From assembly GCF_039794105.1 (NCBI RefSeq), contig NZ_JBDIWA010000017.1, positions 1-64,000 on the forward strand: 64,000 nucleotides of DNA, in the 5' to 3' direction. Below the pieces are notes generated by a model. The model worked only from the letters and a program-made list of their open reading frames with translations. It made no database searches and was not told the origin of the DNA. Made by a program: the position numbers and the translations under genes. Of this stretch, positions 1 to 8,781 are shown one piece after another (position 1 is the first letter of the stretch; each line of letters begins with the position of its first letter). This DNA is from Kuenenia sp039794105 (GTDB lineage: Bacteria; Planctomycetota; Brocadiia; Brocadiales; Brocadiaceae).

Positions 1-2
1 AA

Positions 3-704
3 AGATCGCATATGCTCTATGATATTGCGTCAAATATAATAAAAGATGCCCACAAAAACATTGACATTAATGTCATTATTGAAAGAGCCCGGGATTGGAC
101 TACGACACTATTAGACTTTGTATTAGTAAATCAGGATAAGCATACACATTTAATAAAAGTGCTAAAATACAATGGAAAAGTATTTAACCATTCCGCAAAT
201 ATGGCCATACTCGGCATACTATTTGGCCATTATTTAGGCTACTCAAAGAAAGAACTGGCAATATTGGGCACGGGCATATTGCTTCATGATATTGGCGCCA
301 CATGCCTAAACACTAACTCTCTCGAAGAAGAAACCCATGAAAAATTATCAAAACAAGAAAAGGAAACCTATAAGAAACATGCTGAATTCGGATTCTTTCT
401 TTTGTCCAAAAATACTATTGTCCCTGAAGAAGCTTGTCTTATTGCAAAACAACATCATGAACAATTCAATGGTAAGGGTTATCCGGAAGGCTTAGTTGGA
501 GAAAAAATCCACCCTTATAGCCGCATAACGCACCTCCTTGACGAATACGAATTACAAATGTCTACAGATTCACAATACGAACAACACCCGGCATATAAAG
601 TATTGCAGCATATGGTAGGAAAGATGGACGGGGGTTTTGATAATGATATATTGAAAAAATTTATAAGTTTTCTTAATACAAGCTTAAATGGAATTTCTCT
701 ATAA
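3..704 (+). CDS. HD-GYP domain protein, 5' end outside window
   Basis: The frame is open to the left edge, so the gene probably begins before the window; an ATG at 12 exists but has no clear ribosome binding site. Counting from that ATG, the 230 visible residues form an HD-GYP-type phosphohydrolase domain with the His-Asp pair at 92-93 (LLHDIG), His-His-Glu at 148-150 and GYP at 156-158. HD-GYP enzymes hydrolyse cyclic di-GMP. Two positions differ from the usual motif: the residue after HDIG is Ala instead of Lys, and the usual Asp before GxGYP is Asn. Activity may be altered. It lies 45 bp upstream of a flagellin gene, consistent with a motility role, which is inference. Confidence 0.8.
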   Translation, partial: RSHMLYDIASNIIKDAHKNIDINVIIERARDWTTTLLDFVLVNQDKHTHLIKVLKYNGKVFNHSANMAILGILFGHYLGYSKKELAILGTGILLHDIGATCLNTNSLEEETHEKLSKQEKETYKKHAEFGFFLLSKNTIVPEEACLIAKQHHEQFNGKGYPEGLVGEKIHPYSRITHLLDEYELQMSTDSQYEQHPAYKVLQHMVGKMDGGFDNDILKKFISFLNTSLNGISL

Positions 705-748
705 ACAATAAATAGTCAGTTTATTACATTTAACAAGGAGGTTGTAAA

Positions 749-1648
749 ATGAGTAGGATTAATACAAATATCAGCGCTTTAAACGCATTGAAATCATTAA
801 ATGATGTTAACGCCCGCCTCTCTGTATCGCAATTAAGATTGGCTACCGGCAAGAGAATTAACTCTGCCGCAGATGACGCAGCAGGATTTTCGATTGCCAA
901 AAAATTTAATGCCCGTTCACAGGGGCTTGGACAGGCCCTTTCAAACATAGGATCTGCCAAGAATCTGATGGCTGTTGCAGAAGGCCACCTAAATAACATC
1001 CTCGATATTTTAACCCAGATGAAGACAAAGGCAACACAGGCGGCAGATGATTCATTGGGGAGCGCAGAGCGTAATGCCATAAAATCGGAATTGAATCAGT
1101 TGGCAGTACAAATTGATCTTGAGGTTGCCCAGGCAACATGGAACTCAAATTCAATATTTGGCGGAGCGAATGCAACATCCGGGTCAGCAAGCAGCGTGCA
1201 GTTCAAATTCCAGATTGGCGCCGGTTCAAGCAGCACCAATGACGTGTTGTCGTTTGACTTGTTAGCGAAAACCAATGTAAGCTTTGACAGTGGGGCTACT
1301 AATAAAAACTATACCTCAAGTGGATTGAATGTAAGCATCGCTACAACATCGGTAGCATCAAACGCTTCTGCACGCGCGTTGATGAGCAATATAGACACCG
1401 CCATTGAAGATGTATCAGAGGCATTGAGCTACATTGGTTCGGTGGTAAACAGGCTGACTTACCAGGAAACCAGTTTGACGGTAGCGAGAACGAATACTGA
1501 TGCAGCGAGAAGCAGGATTGAGGATGCGGATATGGCATATGAACAATTAGAAGCCACCAAGCTGCAGATATTGCAACAAACTGCCAGCGCTATGCTTGCG
1601 CAAGCAAATACCAGCCCTCAGATAATAATGCAGCTCTTTCAGGGTTAA
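749..1648 (+). CDS. fliC: flagellin (first of two paralogues)
   Basis: This is the filament subunit, exported by the flagellar type III system and polymerised outside the cell. The 299 residues show the conserved N-terminal D0/D1 helices (residues 1-140, with SQLRLATGKRINSAADDAAG) and the C-terminal D1/D0 helices (about 215-299, with SRIEDADMAYEQ). A short variable centre of about 70 residues lies between them. A strong AAGGAGG site ends 10 bp before the ATG and an intrinsic terminator follows. A TAAA-N15-AACAATAA match at 685-711 is a weak sigma-28 candidate. It is about 80% identical by eye to the minus-strand flagellin at 5916-6818, but the DNA differs at many silent sites, so the duplication is not recent. 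Confidence 0.95.
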   Translation: MSRINTNISALNALKSLNDVNARLSVSQLRLATGKRINSAADDAAGFSIAKKFNARSQGLGQALSNIGSAKNLMAVAEGHLNNILDILTQMKTKATQAADDSLGSAERNAIKSELNQLAVQIDLEVAQATWNSNSIFGGANATSGSASSVQFKFQIGAGSSSTNDVLSFDLLAKTNVSFDSGATNKNYTSSGLNVSIATTSVASNASARALMSNIDTAIEDVSEALSYIGSVVNRLTYQETSLTVARTNTDAARSRIEDADMAYEQLEATKLQILQQTASAMLAQANTSPQIIMQLFQG

Positions 1649-1680
1649 AACATTTTATTCTGTCAGAAAAAAACAAAAAG

Positions 1681-1712
1681 GCCGTTTTATATTAATAAAA
1701 CGGCTTTTTTTT
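1681..1712 (+). terminator. intrinsic terminator after flagellin
   Basis: A 9-bp perfect stem (GCCGTTTTA at 1681-1689, TAAAACGGC at 1696-1704) with a 6-base loop is followed by eight T. It lies 33 bp after the flagellin stop, so the flagellin is probably the last gene of its transcript. Confidence 0.85.
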
Positions 1713-1861
1713 ATCTTGAAAATACACACATTCCGTTTTATTGTTTTACATGTTTCCGATGCCTGTTAGGAATTAATAACGTACAAACCATACCAAAATA
1801 TATGGTTCAATCTGAAAGATTGATCCATCCGGGAGTTCGCCAAAAGCGATACGTTCACATT

Positions 1862-2536
1862 ATGGTCAAACTTTCTGCCTGTCTGATAGTTAAAAACGAG
1901 TCCTGTATACTTCCCCGCTGCCTGGAAAGTATTCAATCTTTTACAGATGAAATAATCATTGTAGACACCGGTTCTACTGATAATACTGTAGAAATTGCCC
2001 TGCGCTATAAGGCAAAAGTGCATCATTTCCAGTGGAGAAACGATTTTTCCGCAGCCCGCAACGAATCATTGCAACATGCAAATGGCGACTGGATACTTTA
2101 CATTGACGCAGATGAAATTATTGATGAAGCTAACGCGCTAAAAATCCGCTCACTAATTAACAGAGAGGATATTATGGCGCTTACGGTAAGGCAATGTATT
2201 CCTCAACAATGTAACAACATAGCAACCTCTTTCTACAGCGAATACTGCAGGGTTTTCCGGAGACATCCCAAAATCCGTTTTGAAGGGTCCATTCACGAAC
2301 AAATATTGCCTTCAATTAAAAGATTAGATTGTAAGACACGCCAACGCTGTTCAAAAAAGAATGGATGTTTGAATCAAGGTAAGGAAAAACTGTGGGGGAT
2401 GATGATGTGGACGGTAAATAGTACCAAAAAAGACTACAATCGTTTGTCTACTTTATTTAACGACTTCATCCACTTTATTGCCCAAATTTGCTTGAGCTAT
2501 TTGATTGTAATACGATTTCAGCATTTTCATTCGTGA
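1862..2536 (+). CDS. family 2 glycosyltransferase, C-terminus shortened
   Basis: This is a GT-A fold glycosyltransferase of the WaaE/SunS-like group. The start is set at the ATG at 1862, where the family homology begins (LSACLIVKNE). Visible motifs are the nucleotide-binding IIVDTGSTD (about residues 33-41), the metal-binding DAD in YIDADE (about 81-86) and FEGSIHEQ (about 141-148). After about residue 156 the family pattern stops, and the last 70 residues look random. That tail also overlaps the 3' end of flaG on the opposite strand. No clean frameshift was found in other frames, so this looks like a truncated gene, perhaps inactive. Its position between two flagellin genes suggests flagellin glycosylation, which is inference. 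Confidence 0.65.
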   Translation: MVKLSACLIVKNESCILPRCLESIQSFTDEIIIVDTGSTDNTVEIALRYKAKVHHFQWRNDFSAARNESLQHANGDWILYIDADEIIDEANALKIRSLINREDIMALTVRQCIPQQCNNIATSFYSEYCRVFRRHPKIRFEGSIHEQILPSIKRLDCKTRQRCSKKNGCLNQGKEKLWGMMMWTVNSTKKDYNRLSTLFNDFIHFIAQICLSYLIVIRFQHFHS

Positions 2537-2986
2537 AATGGTCTCCTCGGGGGGTAATTGTCTGATGATTTTTTCGGTATCTAAATCTCTCACGGTGGTA
2601 ACAACGAGATTCAACTCTTTCTCAATAGCAAACTCAACCCGCGTACCAATAGGAGAAACACCGGGGAAAACAGGAGATGAAGGAGAATCGTATAAGGCAG
2701 AAGAAGCTGATTGTTCCGAGGGTATTTCCTTTTTTGAAATAGCCGCATCATTAGAGTCGCTGTTACTGTTGCTTTGAGGAGATGTATTGCTGACACTCGC
2801 ACTACTGCTCACATTTTGCGATACAATTTTCTTATCAATAATTGCTTGGTAAGAAACCTTCCCATCTTCTGTTATTTTATCAGAAGATACATCTTTCCCC
2901 TTTTCCTTGCTGACAATATCTTTTTTGTCAACTTCAGTAAACAACTTATTATTAGAACTATAACTATGAATCTTGCCCACATCCAT
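2453..2986 (-). CDS. flaG: FlaG family flagellar protein
   Basis: The C-terminal 70 residues (VEFAIEKELNLVVTTVRDLD, then IRQLPPEE) are the FlaG domain, which in other bacteria influences filament length. The first 100 residues are a low-complexity Ser/Asn/Asp/Lys-rich region, as often seen in FlaG proteins. It is the last gene of the fliC-fliD-unknown-fliS-flaG run on the minus strand. Its final codons overlap the shortened glycosyltransferase on the plus strand. The protein is cytoplasmic or exported late; the sequence does not say which. Confidence 0.85.
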   Translation of the reverse strand: MDVGKIHSYSSNNKLFTEVDKKDIVSKEKGKDVSSDKITEDGKVSYQAIIDKKIVSQNVSSSASVSNTSPQSNSNSDSNDAAISKKEIPSEQSASSALYDSPSSPVFPGVSPIGTRVEFAIEKELNLVVTTVRDLDTEKIIRQLPPEETISRMKMLKSYYNQIAQANLGNKVDEVVK

Positions 2987-3125
2987 AATTCTGCTCCAAA
3001 AATATTGTTTATACAGGTAAAATTAAAAATAATTATTTAATCCTTTGCGCAGGTGACATGGGTTGATTTACTGCCAGCGCAAGAATTTTAAAAACGTATG
3101 TGCATATTTACACATAAAATATAAA

Positions 3126-3437
3126 TCAAGCGGCATCCTGTACCTGCAACCATGCGCCTCTTAACTCTTTAAAAATCTTCAGCGCAGCATCAAATCTTCC
3201 GTTTTTTATCTCCCGCATGCAAAATTCATATAGCCTGAAAAGTGAATTTGAAATCTCTGCCTGATCAAAGTTTAAAGAGTCAATTAATTCTGCCAGTACA
3301 ATACTTGCCTTCTCTTCATCTTTACGATTACACGCGGTAATACCTGCATCATACGCTTTTATTAATAATTGGAGCGGATTTAACGTCATTATTCCCTGTT
3401 CAAGATATGCATGCCCAACTTTTTTTGTTCCTACCAT
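3126..3437 (-). CDS. fliS: flagellin export chaperone FliS
   Basis: This 103-residue helical protein has the typical FliS opening (AYLEQGIMTLNPLQLLIKAYD, residues 10-30). FliS binds the C-terminal helices of flagellin in the cytoplasm, prevents premature polymerisation and hands it to the export gate. It has a ribosome binding site (GGAGGTG) just before the ATG. It lies between the unknown coiled-coil gene and flaG in the filament operon. Confidence 0.9.
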   Translation of the reverse strand: MVGTKKVGHAYLEQGIMTLNPLQLLIKAYDAGITACNRKDEEKASIVLAELIDSLNFDQAEISNSLFRLYEFCMREIKNGRFDAALKIFKELRGAWLQVQDAA

Positions 3438-3468
3438 AAATTTTCACCTCCATAAAAAAGTATTGTAT

Positions 3469-3927
3469 TTATCCACACACATCAATAAATGAAGGATTAT
3501 CATTAATGTTCTGGTCTAAACTACGTGCCAATTGCTTGCTTTCCTGTAGTTTTTCAAGGTTTAATGCAATTTCATTTATTCTGCTTTCTATGAGAGACTT
3601 GTTTTCTTTATCCAGAAGAGCAATCTCGTCTAAAAATTTTCTCATCTTCCCCATTCGCTCTTTTAATAAAGATTTTCTTTCCCCATCGTCAATGCATCCA
3701 ACAAATTCTTTCATTGAATTACATTCTTCACTAAGGGCGGAAGCCCTCTTTATTATTATCCCTCTTTCCTGCATTTTTTTAATTAACGAGTCTTCTTCGT
3801 CACCGCCGTTCAACATTTCCTTCAATTCAATTGTATTACGAAGTATTTTATCACAATCATCCAGCCTGATTCCAAGAAGATTTATTATTTCATCGTATGA
3901 ATTTATTTTATTATTAACCAAGTCCAA
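3469..3927 (-). CDS. hypothetical helical protein, FliT/FlgN-like position
   Basis: I do not recognise the family. The 152 residues are charged and predicted to be almost fully helical, with long heptad-like stretches (for example residues 20-60 and 75-135). No membrane segment or signal is present. It sits between fliD and fliS, where many bacteria carry FliT or another small helical export chaperone for the cap protein or hook-filament junction proteins. A chaperone role is therefore a fair guess, but rests on position and helicity alone. Confidence 0.6.
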   Translation of the reverse strand: MDLVNNKINSYDEIINLLGIRLDDCDKILRNTIELKEMLNGGDEEDSLIKKMQERGIIIKRASALSEECNSMKEFVGCIDDGERKSLLKERMGKMRKFLDEIALLDKENKSLIESRINEIALNLEKLQESKQLARSLDQNINDNPSFIDVCG

Positions 3928-3960
3928 ACTCCATTCATTATCTATTTATCAGAACATCGT

Positions 3961-5748
3961 CTATGTTCCCATCATGTTTAAAGCCGAGTTTGTAAGCATT
4001 GTTATCTGAGAACCCTGAAGTACCAGATTGTTTAATAATTCCTGCATTTTAGACAACTGCTGGCGATATTGGTTCTCTTTTAACGACAGACGTGTTTCCA
4101 TACTTTTAATTCTATTGTTGATCCCTGTTATCTGGGTATTTATTGTGCTCTTTGTATTATCAATGAGGGAACCGGTCGTAGAAGACGTACTCTCAACAAA
4201 CGGTTTTAGTAAAGATTCTATCTTTTTTGCAACGCCATTTGTAGCGTTAAATAAATTCTCAACCGCTTTGGAATTCGATTTAATAGCGCTCTCAAATGCG
4301 GAAGTATCGGATAAACTCACCTTTAAATTACTGTCTACGGTAATGCCTATCTTACGGAGGTAATCTGGTTCTCCCGCAGTAAGTCCTGTCACCTTCTCAA
4401 CCACTATCTGTAATAATTGTCTCCTTATGTTGATAAATGTCGTATTGCCCGCAAGAGGCCCCCTGGTAAACTTTTCCGTATCAACACCAGACTTGTCTTT
4501 TATATGACTTGTCAGTGCGTTAAATTTTTCAAGAAAGTCATTAATTTTTGTTTTAATCGCACTGGTATCCTGATTCACGGTTATTGTTGTAAACGTATTA
4601 TCCGTATAAGCAGAAACATTCGCTTGTTTTAAAGTATAGGTAATGCCATTTATAGTAAAATCGTTGGAGCTTTTTGAGATTTCATCACCGGAGCTTGTGC
4701 TATTAATAGTAAACTTGGCATCGGCGCCTCCGCTGGCGGTTTGTCCGCTGAATTTAAAAGTATTCATCAGGAATGTTCCCGATTCGTCTGCTAGGGTAAT
4801 AGTATCAGAACTACCTGTGCTTTTGGAATTCATTACCACTCTATCCAGCGATGTATCATAATATGCCGTTACGTTGGCATCTGAATTATTAATCCTGTTT
4901 ATAATGCCATTCAAGGTATCGGTACTTGCATCCCAGGAAATTTGTATTCCGTTAATCTTAAAACTCCCGGAACCCGATACTGCCGTATCAAAATTTGCCT
5001 CTGACAAAAGTACATCCGCCTGAATACCAGTTGCTGCGGTAGTGCTATTATAATCACCCGCTGCATTTCTCATTTTTACCTGAGTAAAAAACCCGCTCCC
5101 ACCCGGAGCTTCCGATTCAGTAAAAGTCAAAGAACCGCTTGTCGTATCCTCTAAATAAAATGTATTTTCTGTACTATCATAATATATATTTGCCGCAGCA
5201 TTCGTATTAACATCGTCCATAAACGCCTGCACCGAAGCATATGTTGCCAAATCAGATGAAGTCCACCCATTAATCGTTACCGTTCCTGTTGGAGCAGTTC
5301 CAAATCCCGCATCGCCAAAACTCTTTGTTACATCAATCGTTCCTGAGCCCGGCGCAACCTTTGAGCTGCTGACCACCGCTGCTTTAGTAATCAACCCACC
5401 GGAACTTTGTACGGACGATCCGGAGGCTAACTGTTTAACGCGTATTTGATACGTCCCTGTAGCGGCATTGCTACCTGTAGTAGCAGACACTTCTTTGCTT
5501 TCACTGGTGCTTACGCTTCTGGAATTATAGACAGAACTGTTATCAGCGCTGGCTAGATCTTTCGCTGGGTCGAGCAGACCTGAAATTTTTGAATTCAGGT
5601 CTGTATACAGGTCTATTTTACTATATAGTTTCGTCCTTTGGCTTTGCAAATCATACAGCGGTCTTTTCTCCAGCGACATATATTGCGCAATTAACGAATT
5701 GAGTCCAGAATTCGAGCTATACGCTGATGTAAGAGAGGATAGTGCCAT
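3961..5748 (-). CDS. fliD: flagellar cap protein FliD
   Basis: This is the filament cap (hook-associated protein 2), which guides flagellin folding at the growing tip. The 595 residues fit FliD: an N-terminal domain (SSLTSAYSSNSGLNSLIAQY, residues 3-22, then a helix to about 70), a long Ser/Thr-rich variable middle, and a helical C-terminus (about 500-595, ending LVLQGSQITMLTNSALNMMG). It follows the second flagellin after that gene's terminator, so it may have its own promoter or depend on readthrough. Confidence 0.92.
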   Translation of the reverse strand: MALSSLTSAYSSNSGLNSLIAQYMSLEKRPLYDLQSQRTKLYSKIDLYTDLNSKISGLLDPAKDLASADNSSVYNSRSVSTSESKEVSATTGSNAATGTYQIRVKQLASGSSVQSSGGLITKAAVVSSSKVAPGSGTIDVTKSFGDAGFGTAPTGTVTINGWTSSDLATYASVQAFMDDVNTNAAANIYYDSTENTFYLEDTTSGSLTFTESEAPGGSGFFTQVKMRNAAGDYNSTTAATGIQADVLLSEANFDTAVSGSGSFKINGIQISWDASTDTLNGIINRINNSDANVTAYYDTSLDRVVMNSKSTGSSDTITLADESGTFLMNTFKFSGQTASGGADAKFTINSTSSGDEISKSSNDFTINGITYTLKQANVSAYTDNTFTTITVNQDTSAIKTKINDFLEKFNALTSHIKDKSGVDTEKFTRGPLAGNTTFINIRRQLLQIVVEKVTGLTAGEPDYLRKIGITVDSNLKVSLSDTSAFESAIKSNSKAVENLFNATNGVAKKIESLLKPFVESTSSTTGSLIDNTKSTINTQITGINNRIKSMETRLSLKENQYRQQLSKMQELLNNLVLQGSQITMLTNSALNMMGT

Positions 5749-5865
5749 TTTAAATTCCCCTGATTTAAGAAAAAAGAGACAGAACCCGGCAGGCTAATAT
5801 ATGATCCCTATATGCAAATAACAATACATTATGCCTAATCAAATTTAAAGACAATTTCACTATTA

Positions 5866-5899
5866 ATAGAAAAGGGGACGGGCATTGCTGCCCATCCCC
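5866..5899 (-). terminator. intrinsic terminator after second flagellin
   Basis: Read on the minus strand, an 11-bp stem (arms 5874-5884 and 5889-5899, one G-T pair) with a 4-base loop is followed by a short T run (5870-5873). It lies 17 bp after the flagellin stop and should separate abundant flagellin mRNA from the fliD unit. Confidence 0.75.
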
Positions 5900-5915
5900 G
5901 ATAATACACCATTTA

Positions 5916-6818
5916 TTATCCGAAAAGCTGTAAGATTGACTGAGGCCCTGCATTCGCCTGCGCCAACATAGCACTTGCAGTCTGTTGTAATATCTGCAGC
6001 TTTGTCGACTGCAACTGTTCGTATGCCATGTCCGCATCCTCAATCCTGCTCCTAGCCGCCTCGGTATTCGTCCTCGCTACCGTTAAACTGGTTTCCTGAT
6101 AGGTCAGCCTGTTCACTACGGCGCCAATGTAACTCAACCCTTCTGATACATCCGCAATGGCGGTATCGATATTACTCATCAATGCCTGCGCGGACGCCGA
6201 AGAAGTAACCGCCCTCCCCGCCGTCGCAACACTTACCTGCAATCCATCAGCCTTATAGTTAGTATTGCCGCCATCAAAGCTTACATTGTCTTTCGCTAAC
6301 AAGTCAAACTTCAACACATCATTGGTGCTGCTTGCTCCTGCGCCAATCTGGAATTTAAACTGCACGCTACTTGCCGCTCCTGAACCTGTAGCAGAATTAC
6401 CCGTACCAAATATGGAATTGCTATTCCATGTCGCCTGGGTAACTTCAAGATCGATTTGCGTTGCCAATGCTTTGAGTTCCGACTGAATAGCGCTACGTTC
6501 TGCACTTCCTAACGAATCGTCTGCCGCCTGTGTTGCCTTTGTCTTCATCTGTGTTAAAATATCTAGGATGTTATTCAGGTGACCTTCCGCAACCGACATA
6601 AGATTCTTGGCAGAACCTATGTTTGCAAGTGCCTGGCCAAGCCCTTGTGAACGGGCATTGAATTTCTTGGCAATCGTAAAACCCGCGGCGTCGTCGGCGG
6701 CATTATTAATTCTTTTGCCCGTTGCAAGCCTTAATTGCGAAACCGACAGTTGCGTGTTAATATCATTTAACGACCGCAACGCATTCAAAGCATTAATGTT
6801 TGTATTAATTCTTGACAT
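5916..6818 (-). CDS. fliC: flagellin (second paralogue)
   Basis: The 300-residue filament subunit has conserved ends (SRINTNINALNALRSLND at the start; SRIEDADMAYEQLQSTKLQ near the end) and a variable middle (about residues 140-215) that differs from the first flagellin. GGAGG lies 8 bp before the ATG. A sigma-28 promoter lies about 140 bp upstream and a terminator directly downstream, so it is probably transcribed alone at a high level. It points toward the other flagellin gene, and the two bracket glycosyltransferase, flaG, fliS and fliD. Confidence 0.95.
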   Translation of the reverse strand: MSRINTNINALNALRSLNDINTQLSVSQLRLATGKRINNAADDAAGFTIAKKFNARSQGLGQALANIGSAKNLMSVAEGHLNNILDILTQMKTKATQAADDSLGSAERSAIQSELKALATQIDLEVTQATWNSNSIFGTGNSATGSGAASSVQFKFQIGAGASSTNDVLKFDLLAKDNVSFDGGNTNYKADGLQVSVATAGRAVTSSASAQALMSNIDTAIADVSEGLSYIGAVVNRLTYQETSLTVARTNTEAARSRIEDADMAYEQLQSTKLQILQQTASAMLAQANAGPQSILQLFG

Positions 6819-6955
6819 ATCCCAACCTCCTTGTTTTTAAATGTTTTCCCTATTTCTTTAACGGATATAACCCTATCACAATTACATTTGCTAAAACACC
6901 TTTTAGACTGACTAGTCGTGTCCTTGTACGCTTTTCTACTTTATTTCTGCTTTTT

Positions 6956-6982
6956 TTATCGACACAAATTCTAAACAGTTTA
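6956..6982 (-). promoter_or_regulatory. sigma-28 (FliA) promoter for flagellin
   Basis: On the minus strand the sequence reads TAAA, 15 bases, GTCGATAA. The enterobacterial sigma-28 consensus is TAAA-N15-GCCGATAA, so spacing is exact and only one base differs. The predicted start leaves a 5' leader of about 130 nt before the flagellin ATG. The rest of the 434-bp gap to the next gene is AT-rich, and I see no gene in it. Confidence 0.75.
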
Positions 6983-7274
6983 ATATTTTTTCTAAATAAT
7001 TTTCTTACTTTTTTCATATTTATCTTTTACTTTGCCATTCAACGGTGTTTGTTAAACCAACATTTTTACCAGTTTTGTAAACAATGGTTGTCGTAAGTCT
7101 TTGTAATTAATGGATCACAAATTTACGGATTTCCCAGAAAAAGTGTATATCAACGGAGTTATCTATAAGTATGAACAATTGTAATTATTCAACATAAACG
7201 TGGGGATTCCCTGTATTTTGCAGTTTATTTTTTGGCAGGCGATGCAACGCCTTACACATTGCTTTCGTTAGCAA

Positions 7275-8699
7275 TTACCCTTCAGATTTTTTTAACTGGC
7301 CATGTATCATTAAAGCCTGATCAAAAATCTTCATATTGAATGCTTTATTTTGCTGATATGATTGCCTGTTTAAAATAAATGAGGAATAATCCTTTAAAAA
7401 ACATTTCAGCCGTTGATGTTTATCCGTATGAAGAATGATATCGCGCGTATTCATATCTTGTCTGACAATACCGAACGGAGATATTTCCTCTATAAACACC
7501 TTTATCGTTCGCATCAAAATTGCTAAATCATCGTTCGAAGAAAGATGCTGGTCTATTGGCGTCCAGTTATCCGGCAGTTGATAAATGAAAAATTCGTCTT
7601 TTGACCATCCGGATGATATTCTCTTAAATATCCCCACCGGAACGGGTACGTTAATTCTTAGCGCAAACAAGGCATTCGCATACTTCCACAAATCTAGTGC
7701 GCTGCGAAATCGTTTTTGGCATGAAGGCATTTTTGTAAACCGTACTATCTGATATTGATTGGTCTGCGCTGTACCATTAACCATTTGGTCTGTCTTCGCT
7801 AATAGTATCCGTATCGTTTCCAGAGAATATGCTTTTCTATACCTGCCAAAAAATCCGGCATTTTTAAAAATGCCAAATTTTCGATTCTCATGAACACATT
7901 GCTGCACAAACTTTTTCGAATCCTTTTTTTGCAATGTGAATGTCAGTGATTCAATTCGTTTTGCCAGTTTTTTGCAGTATGCATAATCACCTCCGGCGTA
8001 TGTCATGAGAAAACGAAGACGCTCCGTATTACAGAACATCCCTTTTGTTCTATTCAACTTTGCCAGATACAAAATACTTTGTTTTTCCAAAAGACTCCCG
8101 CGTTGTATTGATACCCTTTCAAAATCAATTAAAATAATCCTTGTGTCCTCATCACGCTTAAAAACTAAGAAATTATTTAACGAATAATCATCCTGTTTTA
8201 CGCCGGAATCATGAATAATTCTTGATAGTTTGCCAAATTCTTTTAAAACTGCCCTTCGCTCTGCAAAACAATTATTGTCTCTGAAATAATCGTTTAAGGT
8301 ATAAGAATTTTCGATCTTTTTTATGACAAGGTATGATTTTTTAATGAAAAAACATTTTTGTTCGCCAAACGCAACAGGTACTTCCACAGGAACACCCTTT
8401 GAAGCGGCAAGGTACGTCATATAAAACTCCCTAAATGCCTTGGTTCGTTTAAACAGTTGCTTCAATTGCTGAAATATTGAAGGATATTTATAAATCTTAA
8501 GAATAAAGTTATATGCTTCATCCGATTTAACAGCTTCAAACCCGGCAAGTATTTTAAACCTATCTTCTCTATTAATTTTGATCGGGGTATGATTGTTTAG
8601 CGTTTTAAGATGTTTGAGGTGTGATATAAGGAAAGTACACTGCTCATGTACCAGCCATCGGATGTTGCTTTCTGTATAGGATATATATTCTTTGAACAT
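7275..8699 (-). CDS. two-domain WaaP/Kdo-kinase-like protein
   Basis: The protein kinase-like fold of lipopolysaccharide kinases (WaaP/InaA/KdkA) appears twice. Domain one (about residues 50-290) has the catalytic loop IHDSGVKQDDYSLNNFL near residue 170 and the metal-binding ILIDFER near 190. Domain two (about 310-470) has VRQDMNTRDIIL near 416 and LKDYSSF, in which the usual Asn is Asp, so it may be degenerate. The start is placed at ATG 8699, which has GAAAGAAAG upstream; an upstream in-frame GTG (8741) lacks one. The likely role is phosphorylation of lipid A/core heptose or Kdo at the inner membrane. The lpx genes further on show that lipid A is made. Confidence 0.7.
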   Translation of the reverse strand: MFKEYISYTESNIRWLVHEQCTFLISHLKHLKTLNNHTPIKINREDRFKILAGFEAVKSDEAYNFILKIYKYPSIFQQLKQLFKRTKAFREFYMTYLAASKGVPVEVPVAFGEQKCFFIKKSYLVIKKIENSYTLNDYFRDNNCFAERRAVLKEFGKLSRIIHDSGVKQDDYSLNNFLVFKRDEDTRIILIDFERVSIQRGSLLEKQSILYLAKLNRTKGMFCNTERLRFLMTYAGGDYAYCKKLAKRIESLTFTLQKKDSKKFVQQCVHENRKFGIFKNAGFFGRYRKAYSLETIRILLAKTDQMVNGTAQTNQYQIVRFTKMPSCQKRFRSALDLWKYANALFALRINVPVPVGIFKRISSGWSKDEFFIYQLPDNWTPIDQHLSSNDDLAILMRTIKVFIEEISPFGIVRQDMNTRDIILHTDKHQRLKCFLKDYSSFILNRQSYQQNKAFNMKIFDQALMIHGQLKKSEG

Positions 8700-8781
8700 T
8701 GTCTTTCTTTCGTTATAATTATGATAATTTATTGTTTCCACCGCTGAAATTCAAGATTTTTTATCTTTATAAACACAAAGG

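Noticed and set aside
2538..3040. Plus-strand frames opposite flaG and its upstream region
   Set aside because: flaG has a clear family domain and operon position; the opposite frames have no features.
7200..7270. Hairpins GGCGATGCAACGCC and ATTGC/GCAAT after the kinase-like gene as a terminator
   Set aside because: No T run follows either hairpin on the minus strand.
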